DNA of 25,034 bases from Phyllobacteriaceae bacterium UBA1940 (lineage in GTDB: Bacteria > Pseudomonadota > Alphaproteobacteria > Rhizobiales > Rhizobiaceae): positions 1-25,034 of the forward strand of contig DDFA01000123.1 of assembly GCA_002336975.1 (NCBI GenBank), given 5' to 3'. Below, in pieces: positions 8,503 to 17,500 of this stretch. The notes below the pieces were generated by a model. The model worked only from the letters and a program-made list of their open reading frames with translations, made no database searches and was not told the origin of the DNA. The stretch's first letter is position 1, and every line of letters begins with the position of its first letter. The position numbers were made by a program, and so were the translations under genes.

Positions 8503-9009
8503 TCAAAATGCGAGCGCCGCCTGTGCAGATGCTTTGCGCGGCTGCGAAACCACGAACGTGCCGGCAGGCAACGGCCGAAGCAGCTCTTCTTCCAAGCAGG
8601 TCCGGTCGAGCCAAGCCATTCGCTGCTCGCGCCGCAGCACCGCCATCTGCCGGTCGTGGAAGGGCGCCACGTCGTCGTTCGCCTCGATCGTCAGGATGGC
8701 ATAAGCCTCAGGCCAGTCCCGTGTCGCCGGGCGCCAGACTCCAGCGAAATAGAACCAGTCACCGTCGGCGAGCGAGAAGCTATAGGCCTTGCCCCTACTC
8801 CGGTGCCGGAACTCGGATGCCGGAACGAGGCAACGGTGACTGGGAAACGTCCTGCCCTCAGCGCGCACGACGGTGAAGGGCCTGCCTCCAACTTCGCTGG
8901 GCTGAAGGCCCCAAGGCAACTCTGCCATCTCAACATCGCCGCCGCAGCGCCTTATGATGACGGGGCGTTCGTCGAGCGATGCGTCGGAATCGAAAACCTT
9001 CGCGCTCAT
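8503..9009 (-). CDS. Degenerate SRAP-family paralogue lacking the catalytic cysteine
   Basis: The 168-residue protein aligns along its length with the SRAP (YedK/HMCES) protein encoded next to it. Shared anchors are EGR..S.RCL, FYFAGVWR against FCIAGIWR, and APFHDRQ against APYHDRQ. Family chemistry uses Cys2, an Asn, a Glu and a His. Here residue 2 is Ser, the Asn site reads Val47 (TVVRAEG against YNFRSEG) and the Glu site is His69; only His118 survives. It should therefore not form the thiazolidine link to abasic DNA. The ATG at 9009 is chosen because an earlier GTG (9075) would run through the LexA box and the start of the opposite gene. No good ribosome site precedes 9009, so translation may be leaderless. 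It is divergent from the active SRAP gene and shares its LexA box. A DNA-binding decoy or regulatory partner is possible but unproven. Confidence 0.75.
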   Translation of the reverse strand: MSAKVFDSDASLDERPVIIRRCGGDVEMAELPWGLQPSEVGGRPFTVVRAEGRTFPSHRCLVPASEFRHRSRGKAYSFSLADGDWFYFAGVWRPATRDWPEAYAILTIEANDDVAPFHDRQMAVLRREQRMAWLDRTCLEEELLRPLPAGTFVVSQPRKASAQAALAF

Positions 9010-9017
9010 GGTCGCGC

Positions 9018-9032
9018 GAACATAACAGGAAC
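9018..9032. promoter_or_regulatory. LexA (SOS) box between divergent SRAP genes
   Basis: The + strand reads GAAC-ATAACAG-GAAC, equal to GTTC-N7-GTTC on the minus strand. This matches the known alphaproteobacterial LexA operator exactly. It lies 35 bases before the ATG of the active SRAP gene and 8 bases before the ATG of the degenerate one, inside their 58-base shared intergenic space. Repression of both genes by LexA and induction by DNA damage follow from this position; that is inference from the motif. Confidence 0.85.
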
Positions 9033-9067
9033 ACGATCGCGGCGCAATGCGATCGGACGGAGGACCG

Positions 9068-9658
9068 ATGTGCAATGACTATCGATTGACGGTGGATGTC
9101 GCTTCGATCGTGGAGGACTTCGCCGACCTGAAGATCAAGATCCGCTTCGGAGAAGGTGCGCCGAACCTCCAGGCGCGCGAGGACATCAAGATCACGGACG
9201 TGGCGCCGATCATCAGGACTATTGAGGGCGTCCGAGGCGAAGGCGATATGATGCAACGGCGCTGGAGCTGGCCCGGACCGAACAAGCGGCCCGTCTATAA
9301 TTTCCGTTCGGAGGGCCGGGAGTTCTCGTCGAACCGGTGCCTCATCGTCGCGGACGGCTTCTACGAGTTCACCGATTCGATAGACCCCAACAAGAAGCGA
9401 AAAGACAAGTGGCTCTTCACAAAGAAGGACGAGCCGATCTTCTGCATTGCTGGAATCTGGCGTGACACGCCGGAGGTCGGCGAAGCCTTCACCATGCTGA
9501 CGATGGAGCCTGGGCCCGATATCGCGCCCTATCATGACAGGCAGATTGTTATCCTCGATCGCAGCGTGTGGACGGACTGGCTCGACCCTTCGGTGTCGGC
9601 GAAGTCGCTGATCAAGGCCCTTCCACCCGGCACACTGCAGGTAGAGCAAGTCCGGTGA
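9068..9658 (+). CDS. SRAP-family abasic-site DNA-protein crosslinker (YedK/HMCES type)
   Basis: This 196-residue protein starts MCNDYRL, so removal of Met exposes Cys2, the nucleophile that links to the aldehyde of abasic sites in single-stranded DNA and shields them. The other active-site positions are all visible: Asn78 in YNFRSEG, Glu100 in ADGFYEF and His156 in PYHDRQ. The ATG at 9068 is fixed by GGAGG 4 bases upstream and by the need for Cys2; the longer start at 9047 would bury the cysteine. A LexA box lies 35 bases before the start, which suits the family's name (SOS response-associated peptidase). The neighbour on the other side of that box is a degenerate paralogue. Its stop is 28 bases from the converging ligase gene. 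An insertion rich in Lys and Asp (residues 103-119) is longer than in YedK as I recall it. Confidence 0.93.
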   Translation: MCNDYRLTVDVASIVEDFADLKIKIRFGEGAPNLQAREDIKITDVAPIIRTIEGVRGEGDMMQRRWSWPGPNKRPVYNFRSEGREFSSNRCLIVADGFYEFTDSIDPNKKRKDKWLFTKKDEPIFCIAGIWRDTPEVGEAFTMLTMEPGPDIAPYHDRQIVILDRSVWTDWLDPSVSAKSLIKALPPGTLQVEQVR

Positions 9659-9686
9659 CTTGAAACGAAACGGCGCCCGATGTCGA

Positions 9687-10694
9687 TCAGGGATAGGGCG
9701 GGGAGCGCACCACCTGCCGGGGTGGCTTGTCCTGACGCTCGCCTTGGTACGAGACCTGGCGCAGGAGATTGTCTTCCGTCCAGGTGAGATAGGTGACCTC
9801 GACCACCACTTCAGGCCTGACCCAATGCACGCGCGACAGCTCAAGCGGCGAGCCGAACCGGCCCTCGCGCGGCGGCGGAACGTCGAGGGGCATTCGAGCT
9901 GCCTGAAGTGGCGCAAGCCTGCCAGCCAATCGCTTGAGCTCTGCAACCGTGATGCCCGTGCCGGCGCGGCCCGCATACATCAGACGACCATCATCGGTGT
10001 AGTAGCCTAGAAGCAGCGAGCCGATGTGCGGCCGGCTTCCAGTCGGATCGGTCCAGCCGACGACGATGAATTCCTCTCTGTTGAGACACTTTGACTTGAC
10101 CCATAGGCCGCGATTGCCGGATGCATAGGCGCTGTCGATCCGCTTTGAGATAGCGCCCTCGAGTGCAAGCCGGCAGGCGTGCTTGCGGAACGCAGGCCCG
10201 TCGCCGATCACGTGATCGCTGAAGCGCAGGCCGGGCATGTCGGTCGAAAACAGGCCTTCCAGTCGCGCCTTGCGGTCGATGAGCGGCAGCTTCGCAATGC
10301 TTTCTCCGTTCAGGAACAGAAGATCGAAAGCAAAGAAGGCAAGATCGCCCGTGCGGCCCTCGTCCATAGCGGCCTGCAGGCGGCTGAAGGAGGTGACGCC
10401 GTCTGCCCGAACGGCGCACAGCTCCCCGTCGACATATGCGTCTTTCACCGAGAGCGCGCGGAGGGCCGCTATCGTCGCTTGATAGCGATGCGACCAATCG
10501 AGGCCGGTGCGGGTGAGCAAGCGGATGTCGCTACCGTCGATCCGCGCGTGCATGCGGTATCCGTCGTACTTGATTTCGTGAAGCCAATCGGGGCCGTTGG
10601 GCGCTTCGTCGACCAGGCGCGTCAGCTGAGGCTCGATCCATTTCGGCGGATGCGTTTTATTCGGCTTTGTGGGATTCACCGTCTTCCGCGCCAA
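9687..10694 (-). CDS. ATP-dependent DNA ligase (LigD ligase-domain / LigC type)
   Basis: The product seals nicks or ends by a ligase-adenylate intermediate. Of 335 residues, about 15-205 are the nucleotidyltransferase domain: Lys42 in EIKYDGYR (motif I), RTGLDWSHR near 62-70, Glu91 in YVDGELCA, FAFDLLFLNGE (121-131), EGAISKR (179-185) and the motif V lysines WVKSKC (200-202). An OB-fold domain fills about 207-320. The LigD polymerase and 3'-phosphoesterase domains are absent, so this is a stand-alone ligase like LigC. No ku gene is in the window, so a role in end joining would need Ku from elsewhere. The annotated start is a TTG at 10694 without a ribosome site; a GTG at 10679 preceded by GGAAG is a good alternative and gives 330 residues. 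It lies among LexA-linked repair genes, but I see no LexA box before it. Confidence 0.92.
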   Translation of the reverse strand: MARKTVNPTKPNKTHPPKWIEPQLTRLVDEAPNGPDWLHEIKYDGYRMHARIDGSDIRLLTRTGLDWSHRYQATIAALRALSVKDAYVDGELCAVRADGVTSFSRLQAAMDEGRTGDLAFFAFDLLFLNGESIAKLPLIDRKARLEGLFSTDMPGLRFSDHVIGDGPAFRKHACRLALEGAISKRIDSAYASGNRGLWVKSKCLNREEFIVVGWTDPTGSRPHIGSLLLGYYTDDGRLMYAGRAGTGITVAELKRLAGRLAPLQAARMPLDVPPPREGRFGSPLELSRVHWVRPEVVVEVTYLTWTEDNLLRQVSYQGERQDKPPRQVVRSPPYP

Positions 10695-10758
10695 TTGAGA
10701 TAAAGCGTCGTCATGCGGGCCAGACTACCACATGATGACGGTATATCCGCTGCAGCTT

Positions 10759-10835
10759 CTAACGGAAATCGCGGGTCTTCACGTTGATGCTGTCGATGTG
10801 CCCGTACGGATCTTATCCCGAGTTCGGCATAAGGG
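10759..10835 (-). pseudogene. Remnant of a second dnaE2 C-terminus
   Basis: Read on the minus strand, 10812-10759 encodes DPYGHIDSINVKTRDFR followed by a TAG stop. The intact dnaE2 in this window ends [14 protein letters not shown] and stop, and the DNA is similar as well. Just upstream, after an in-frame TAA at 10815-10813, the frame reads LMPNSG, matching GMPKGRD at the same place in dnaE2. The rest of that gene is missing. It sits between the ligase and helicase genes, which occupy the same strand, and no start codon could express it. This is a decayed tail, most likely left by recombination or replacement of an older mutasome locus. Confidence 0.65.
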
Positions 10836-10960
10836 ATCGACCAGATTCCTCGCCTAGGGACAGCGAGCAGCCTATGCGCCGGGACGGTCGTATCGAAACG
10901 GCGTCCGCGCGGCAGCATCGCCCGGACGCCGCTGCAACTGCGCGAGCGGTGCTCCTGGCG

Positions 10961-13747
10961 TTAGGCGCGCCTATGCAGGTGCGCCGTCGATTGCGCCGGA
11001 ACACCTTCGCTGTGCCTGCAATCAGGGAACTGATTGCATCCGTGAAACACCGTCCCGTTCCTGTTGCGCTTCTCGACCATCTGGCCCACCAGACAAACGG
11101 GGCATTGACGCAAGGCAGCGCCTTCGATTGTCTCGTAGCGCACCTCATCCCCGGCTATCTCGCAAAGTTCCCGGATATAGCGGGACGGCTGGCGGCTGTT
11201 GGTGATGAGATATACGCCCCGGCTGGCGCGCGTGAGCGCGACGTAGAACAGGCGTCGTTCTTCAGCATAGGCGAAGGTTTCAGGCTGGGGAATGACCAGG
11301 TTGAGCAGTTCATCGTCCTCGATGCGGCTCGGCACGCCATAATCGCCTTCACTCACATCAAGCAGAACCGTGTAGTCCGCCTCAAGCCCTTTGGCCCGGT
11401 GAAAGGACTGGCCCGAAACCTCGACATTGGCGAAGAAGGGTGGGATCCCGCCGAACGGATCGAGCAGATTGTACCGCCATAGAACCAGCACTTTGAGTTT
11501 GGCGTCTGGTTCGCTGCGCCACTGCTCGGCGATGCTCCCCAGGGCGATGTCGAGCCGTTCGAGAAGACGATGGCAAGCCTGGGCGAATTCGGGCCTGCCG
11601 CGTTCGTCATCAATGGGAATGACCCGAATCGACCGCGGAATGGCAGGCCGTGTCGAACGAACCGATTTCGTGATCTGTTCGGGATTACGCTGCACGAATG
11701 TCGCGGCCGTCTCGGCAATGAGCTGATTGCAGCGATAGGTCTGTTCCAGGCGTCCCTGCCAGCTTGCCCCGAAATTGGCCTCGAACTGCGTGAAGATCGT
11801 GATGTCCGATCCGGCAAAGCGATAGATCGACTGCCAGTCGTCTCCGACTGCGAACACTTTGCTGAATGCCTTCTGCTGCTTGAGCGCCTTGATGAGGTTG
11901 GCGCGCGGCTCGGAAATGTCCTGAAACTCGTCGACGAGGATCAGGGAATAGGGACTCTGATATTGCCCGGTCTGGACCAGCCGGACCGCGTCGGCGATCA
12001 TTGAATCGAAGTCGATCCGCCGGGATTCTTCGAGTTTTTGCGAATAGCCTTTCGTGATCGTCCACACTACGCGCGCATAGAGCTTCGCGCGCTGCTTGTC
12101 GTGCAGGGTCTTGGCGCGCTCGAGCAGCATATCGAGCGTCAGATGGCTGGCGCGAATATGCTTGATGCAGATGGATATGAGCTTGTGATAGTGCTTGATG
12201 ACCACAGGCTCGATCGCCTCGGTGATCTCGGCATAGCTCTTGCGCTCGAAAGGAACCGCGCGCCGCGCCAGTTCTGCCTCGAGTGTGCTGAGCAGGGTCT
12301 CGTCGCTGGCCTGGGCTGAAGTCGTCTCGAAGAAATCGATCTCTTTGCGGCGATAGGCCTGACGTTTTCTCTCGGCGTGCTGGACATAATCCGCAAAGGG
12401 TGAGGTCCCATCGGCGTTGAGCGCGAAATGCTCATGCACCGTGTCAGTCAGAGGATAGTAGAAATCGGGATGCAGATGGCGGACCGTACCGTCATCGTCC
12501 TCGACCGCGATCTGCCGCTCATATTCGAACTCGACGGAATGCAGCCACAGCCAGTTGACGACCTTCTGCTCTTGCAGCGATTTGACGATGACGCCGGCAA
12601 GCGAGCCGATCGTGGCTTCGCCCTTCCTGAGCCGATCCGAGACATAGCGACGGTAGTCAGCCTCCGTGTCGAAAACCTCGGCCGGGATGTCCGCCTTGGG
12701 ATGCACCACGAGCAGGTCGCTCCACAATCGAGCGAATTCCGGATCAGTCTCGACTAGCTGCCGGATGATTTCTTCGATGACTCTGGCTTCGCCAGCGGGA
12801 TGATCGACCCAGTTGGCAAGCTGGGGTGGGCGTCCTTCGACCTCCTTAATGATGCCCCGTCCAAGCGCGTGAAACGTCGTGACGCGGCACTCCAGCGCGC
12901 TTTCCTCGATCTGTAGCTGTCGTGCGATCCTGGTCTTGAGTTCATCTGCTGCGCTCTTATTGAAGGCCAGAAGCAGGATCTCATCGGGCCGGTAGAGCTG
13001 CCTTTCCAGGACATAGGCCACCTTGCCGACCATGGTCGCGGATTTGCCCGACCCGGCCGAGGCGACGAGCAGATTGTTGTCCTCCAGGCGGATACATGCC
13101 TCGCGTTGCTGATCGGAAAAGGAGCGCCCGTCGAGATTGTCGAAAAATGGCTGGAATTTGCGCAACTCCGCGGCAACGAACGCTTCATTGTAGGCGTGGC
13201 GAACGCCTGGGTCGGTCAGCATGGCGAACGAAGCCGGCAGGGACGCCTTGAGCCCGGCCGGAATCAATTGTGGATCCAGAAGCGGGTGAGAAAGTGCGGC
13301 AGCGGCGCTGCCGGGCACGCTGGCGATGGCCCGGCCGAGATCGGCCTGCGCGAGATACTGTCTGTTGCCTTCGGTGATCTCCCGAAGCCTGGCATCGACA
13401 TCGAGCAAATGATCCGTCTCTGTGCCGATGAGGTCGAAGAGATGGGTGTTGATGAACGCATGAAGGTCTGCGGCCAGTTGCTCGGACGCGTCCCCCGACA
13501 GACTCGACAGATTGTCCGTTCTGTCGCGTGCGCGGATCTCGACGGTATGCCACAGCAGCGCCTTGCTGGTCGAAACCGACACGATATCGAGGCAGCTGAG
13601 ATCAACATCGCCACCCTGGCTCAGCCGAATGCGCCCGGACAGCTTGGGGTCCAGGGTCAGCTTCCATTTTCCGGAAGGAAACATCCGCGCAAGGAAGCCA
13701 GGGCGGTATGTGCGCGCACGGCCAGATAGCAATTTACTCAGTGCCAC
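10961..13747 (-). CDS. Helicase IV-like UvrD/Rep-family DNA helicase with C-terminal zinc finger
   Basis: This 928-residue superfamily 1 3'-5' helicase has an N-terminal region (about 1-110, with TYRPGFLARMFPSGKWKL) like that of HelD/helicase IV. The motor follows: Walker A AGSGKS with Lys235, LLLAFNKSAADELK (Ia), TFHALG, Walker B DEFQD (606-610), GDDWQSIYRFAGSD (III), QTYRCN (IV), HRAKGLEAD (V) and LFYVALTRA (VI). A four-cysteine topoisomerase-type zinc ribbon closes the protein (Cys882, 885, 904, 910). About 250 residues between motifs Ia and II make a long 1B insertion. The start is GTG at 13747; only a weak GGACAG precedes it. It lies 214 bases upstream of the ligase gene on the same strand, with the dnaE2 remnant between. 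A role in unwinding damaged or recombining DNA is likely; no LexA box was found in its upstream region. Confidence 0.92.
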   Translation of the reverse strand: MALSKLLSGRARTYRPGFLARMFPSGKWKLTLDPKLSGRIRLSQGGDVDLSCLDIVSVSTSKALLWHTVEIRARDRTDNLSSLSGDASEQLAADLHAFINTHLFDLIGTETDHLLDVDARLREITEGNRQYLAQADLGRAIASVPGSAAAALSHPLLDPQLIPAGLKASLPASFAMLTDPGVRHAYNEAFVAAELRKFQPFFDNLDGRSFSDQQREACIRLEDNNLLVASAGSGKSATMVGKVAYVLERQLYRPDEILLLAFNKSAADELKTRIARQLQIEESALECRVTTFHALGRGIIKEVEGRPPQLANWVDHPAGEARVIEEIIRQLVETDPEFARLWSDLLVVHPKADIPAEVFDTEADYRRYVSDRLRKGEATIGSLAGVIVKSLQEQKVVNWLWLHSVEFEYERQIAVEDDDGTVRHLHPDFYYPLTDTVHEHFALNADGTSPFADYVQHAERKRQAYRRKEIDFFETTSAQASDETLLSTLEAELARRAVPFERKSYAEITEAIEPVVIKHYHKLISICIKHIRASHLTLDMLLERAKTLHDKQRAKLYARVVWTITKGYSQKLEESRRIDFDSMIADAVRLVQTGQYQSPYSLILVDEFQDISEPRANLIKALKQQKAFSKVFAVGDDWQSIYRFAGSDITIFTQFEANFGASWQGRLEQTYRCNQLIAETAATFVQRNPEQITKSVRSTRPAIPRSIRVIPIDDERGRPEFAQACHRLLERLDIALGSIAEQWRSEPDAKLKVLVLWRYNLLDPFGGIPPFFANVEVSGQSFHRAKGLEADYTVLLDVSEGDYGVPSRIEDDELLNLVIPQPETFAYAEERRLFYVALTRASRGVYLITNSRQPSRYIRELCEIAGDEVRYETIEGAALRQCPVCLVGQMVEKRNRNGTVFHGCNQFPDCRHSEGVPAQSTAHLHRRA

Positions 13748-14035
13748 ATTCGATCTGTCCAGTAAATCAGGACTCCCAAGGAGCTGATTATCATCAACGT
13801 ATTGAGATGTTCCAAATCATCGCGGGCAATCGCAATGAAATGTTCGCGGCCACAGCGCTGTCCCGCGATCTCGGGTCATCCTGGCATATGCCAGTCAGTG
13901 AGCTGCTTCGATTGTGTGTCAGAACATCGTCAGGCTGCGGTCCTACGCGTCATATTGGTCGTATAGACGCCGCTTGGAAGTGAGCAAATGGTTCGAGATT
14001 GTTCACAAGCCCTTGCGAGCCCTGGTGCGTTATGC
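13748..14035. other. Non-coding stretch upstream of the helicase
   Basis: This region should hold the helicase promoter on the minus strand. It contains a perfect palindrome (13881-13894) and a near-miss of the LexA box at 13991-14004 whose spacer is 6 instead of 7 bases. Codon bias is poor in all frames and AT content is higher than in the neighbouring genes. No RNA gene was recognised. Confidence 0.4.
13881..13894. promoter_or_regulatory. Perfect 14-bp palindrome, possible operator
   Basis: CTGGCATATGCCAG is exactly self-complementary and lies 134 bases upstream of the helicase GTG. Palindromes of this size commonly bind dimeric repressors of the TetR or MarR type. No such regulator is encoded nearby, so the binding protein is unknown and the site may be chance. 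Confidence 0.35.
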
Positions 14036-14305
14036 ATGGTAAGCTGGCGGCTGAACGAGATCACCGCCGAGCAGATGGGCGCCGGGACCACTCTCGAGGT
14101 TTACATCGCCGTTCCGCCGGCGCTGGGTGGAACGGGCTCCCGGCCAACGGCCGCCGGCCCCGAGGCAGGGCTCATCGAGATGATCCGACTGCCTTGGAAC
14201 AAGATGGGGGTAGAGCATGATGAAGCGTTGGCAGCGTGTCTCCATGGACGCGAGCGCCGAGGATGGGATCACGATCATTCGCATCACACGCGGCCGCAAG
14301 GGTGA
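14036..14305 (+). CDS. Doubtful small gene or gene fragment (89 aa)
   Basis: The frame begins MVSWRLNEITAEQMGAGTTL and has good codon third positions (mostly G or C) up to about 14216, reading VYIAVPPALGG and LIEMIRLPWNKMG. After that it overlaps the next small gene and becomes rich in His and Arg, unlike a normal protein. It may be the surviving front of an older gene whose end was replaced, or a chance frame. No ribosome site is obvious. No family was recognised. Confidence 0.25.
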   Translation: MVSWRLNEITAEQMGAGTTLEVYIAVPPALGGTGSRPTAAGPEAGLIEMIRLPWNKMGVEHDEALAACLHGRERRGWDHDHSHHTRPQG

Positions 14306-14507
14306 CGCCATGGCTACCGTGGAATCGTTGGAGTGGTTTGAGCCGGACGGTCACAAATACACCGGCTACGCCGCGGCTCAGGAAACGGGGCGGCGTCTTG
14401 CCGTGGAGGTGCTCGCCGACTTTAAAAAGGTGCGGGCAGTCGTTGCGCTTGAGAGCGACGACATTTGGGATCCGGCATGGGGTGACCTGCTGCCAATCGG
14501 CCGTTAA
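14217..14507 (+). CDS. Small unknown protein (96 aa)
   Basis: The protein starts MMKRWQRVSMDASAEDGITI and contains LEWFEPDGHKYTGYAAAQE, DFKKVRAVVALESDDIWD and a C-terminal WGDLLPIGR. The run GGGGG lies 6 bases before the first ATG, which supports translation. Composition is that of a folded, mildly acidic soluble protein with several Trp residues. It converges with dnaE2, whose stop is 54 bases away. It overlaps the doubtful upstream frame by 89 bases. I do not recognise a family and infer no function. Confidence 0.5.
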   Translation: MMKRWQRVSMDASAEDGITIIRITRGRKGDAMATVESLEWFEPDGHKYTGYAAAQETGRRLAVEVLADFKKVRAVVALESDDIWDPAWGDLLPIGR

Positions 14508-14561
14508 CCGTGCCCGACAATAGTGTGCACAACATGCTGCTGAAGTGGCCGTCCGGAAGCG

Positions 14562-17500
14562 CTACCGGAAGTCCCGCGTCTTGACCTTGATATGGTCATA
14601 GGCATCGACGATGTCGCGGCCCTTCGGCATGCCGCGCGGATCGATGCCCGATCCGCCGTGATGAGCCTCGTCCCCGCGGCCGTGCGGCAACGGAAACGGC
14701 GCCTCGCGGTTTCCCACGCTTGCCAGCTCGGCCGACAGATCGGTCAGCTCGTGGGCGACGAGATGCACCACCTCCCCTTCTCGCTGGATACGACCGCGCA
14801 CGCCGAGCATTGCCGACGAGAGAAGCACGCGACGGAATTTCTCGAACACCTTGACCCAGACAACGACGTTGGCGGCGCCCGTCTCATCCTCCATGGTGAG
14901 GAACATGACGCCTTTGGCCGAGCCCGGCCGTTGCCGGACCAGCACCAGGCCGGCGGCCTCGAGCCACCGTCTGTCCCGCGCCTGCATGGCCTCCTCACAG
15001 GTCACGATTCGGCGCCGGCGTAGATCGGCCCGCAGAAACGACACCGGGTGGCTGCGCAAGGTCAGCCCGACATGGCCATAATCCTCGACGACCTCGCGAC
15101 CGGCCGTCATCGGCCTGAGAGTGATGACAGGCTCGTGGATCTCCGTCACCGTTTTCTGTTCACGGGACGTAGCGGCCGCAAACAGGGGCAAAGGTTCATC
15201 GCGCAGCGCCTTGATCGCCCAGAGCGCGTCACGGCGGGCAAGGTTAAGATCCGGCAGAAAGGTATCGGCCTCGGCGAGCTGGACCAATGAGGCTGCCGGT
15301 ACGCCGGCACGGCGCCAGAGATCGTCGACCGAGGCGAAGGGCTCGTCGGCCCGCGCTGCGACGATTGCGGCCGCGTCATCATTGGCGAGGCCCTTCACCA
15401 TGCGCAGGCCGAGCCGGACGGCGAAGCGATCTTCGATATCGGTCGGCTCAAGCGTGCAATCCCAGCGGCTGGCATTGACGCAGACCGGGCGCACCTCGAC
15501 GCCATGATCGCGAGCGTCGCGCACGATCTGGGCCGGCAGATAAAAGCCCATCGGTTGGGAATTCAGCAGCGCTGCGCAGAACACATCCGGATGCCAGCAT
15601 TTCATCCAGGATGAGGCGTAGGCGATCAGGGCAAAACTGGCAGCGTGACTCTCGGGAAAACCGTAGCTGCCAAAACCCTCCAGTTGCGAAAACGTTTTTT
15701 CGGCAAACTCCGGGGTGTAGCCGTTGGCGATCATGCCGTTGATCAGCTTGTCGCGGAATTTTGAGACGCCGCCGGTGTGCTTGAAGGTGGCCATGGCGCG
15801 CCGCAGCTGGTCGGCCTCTCCGGCGGAAAAGCCAGCGCAGACCATGGAGACCTGCATTGCCTGCTCTTGAAACAGCGGCACGCCGAGTGTCTTGCCGAGA
15901 ACGCGCTCGAGCTCCGGTGTCGGAAACGTCACCTCCTCCTTCCCGTCGCGGCGGCGAAGATAGGGATGGACCATGTCGCCCTGGATCGGTCCCGGACGGA
16001 CGATCGCGACCTCGATGACCAGGTCGTAGAATGTCCGTGGCTTCATGCGCGGCAGCATCGACATTTGCGCGCGGGATTCGATCTGGAACACGCCGATCGT
16101 GTCTGCTTTGCGGATCATCGCGTAGGTTCGCGGATCCTCGGCCGGGATCGTCGCCAGGTCGAGGGCGATGCCCTTGTGCTCGGACAGAAGATCGAAGGAC
16201 CGCTTCATGCAGGTGAGCATGCCCAGGGCCAGCACGTCGACCTTCATGAATTTGAGGGCGTCGATGTCGTCCTTGTCCCATTCCACGACCTGGCGATCCT
16301 TCATCGCCGCAGGTTCGATCGGCACGAGATCGTCGAGCCGATCGTGCGTCAGGACAAAGCCGCCCGGATGCTGGGAAAGATGGCGCGGTGTGCCGGCAAG
16401 TTGCGCAGCGAGCTCAAGGGTCAGGCGCAGCCGCCGGTCGCCGAGATTGAGGTTGAGCTCGCCAGCGCGCTGTTCATCCACCGCCTCGCCATGGCCCCAG
16501 ACCTGCGAGGACAGGAGTTTGGTCATGTCCTCAGGCAGGCCAAGCGCCTTGCCGACATCACGGACAGCACCCTTGGTGCGATAACGGATGACGGTGGAGC
16601 AAAGTGCTGCGTGGTCGCGGCCGTAGGTCTCGTAGACCCACTGCATGACGATCTCGCGCCGTTCATGCTCGAAATCGACATCGATGTCGGGCGGCTCACG
16701 CCGCTCTTGCGAAACGAAGCGCTCGAACAGAAGGTTGTTGCGTTCAGGATCAATGGAAGTGATGCCGAGCACGTAGCAGACCGCCGAGTTCGCGGCCGAG
16801 CCGCGGCCCTGGCAAAGGATGTCCTGGCTCCGGGCGAAGCGAACGATCGAGTTCACGGTCAGAAAGTACGGCGCGTATTCGAGCGTCTCGATCAGCCGCA
16901 GCTCATGCTTCAGGATACCGATCACCTTTTCCGGCAGACCCTCGGGATAGCGTTGGTCAGCACCTTCCCAAGTCAGCTTTTCGAGCGCCTGCTGGGCCGT
17001 GAGGCCGGGCATCGTCTTTTCCTGGGGGTATTGATAGGCGAGCTCGTCCATTGAAAAGCGGCAGCGGTCGGCGATTTCGATCGTCCGCGCCAAAGCCTCA
17101 GGATAGCGGCTGAACAGCCGCGCCATCTCGTCGCCCGGCTTGAGATAGCGATCGGCATGACGTTCGCGCCGGAAGCCTGCGTCATCGATGGTGACATTGT
17201 GGCGGATGCAGGTGACGACATCCTGCATCAGGCGTCGAGCCGGTTCATGGAAGAGAACGTCATTGGTGACGACCGTCGGCACGCGCATTGTGGTCGCCAG
17301 GCTCGCCAGTTCGTAAAGTCGGAGCTGGTCGTTCGGGCGCCGGCGCAAGGTGAGCGCCAGATAGGCGCGATCAGCGAAAACTTTGCGCAGTCGCCGCAGA
17401 CGAACGGCGCAGAGCTCATCGGCTTCATCCGGCACCAGAACCGCGACCAGTCCCTCGCCGTATGCGACGACGTCATCCCATTCCAGATGACACTTGGCTT

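Noticed and set aside
8363..8614. Upstream extension of the 90-residue gene
   Set aside because: The extension overlaps the SRAP-like gene in another frame and is less protein-like; a strong purine run marks the ATG at 8362.
8930..9976. Open frame of 348 codons on the - strand
   Set aside because: It covers the active SRAP gene and the ligase 3' end in the wrong frame or strand; its sequence is Arg-rich and matches nothing.
10784..11482. Open frame of 232 codons on the + strand
   Set aside because: It runs antisense to the helicase zinc-finger end and through the dnaE2 remnant; composition is that of a shadow.
13991..14004. GTTC-GAGATT-GTTC, possible LexA box
   Set aside because: The spacer is 6 bases; the alphaproteobacterial operator needs 7, as in the two perfect boxes of this window.
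15777..17054. Open frame of 425 codons on the + strand
   Set aside because: It is antisense to dnaE2 across the catalytic region and has the skewed composition of a shadow frame.
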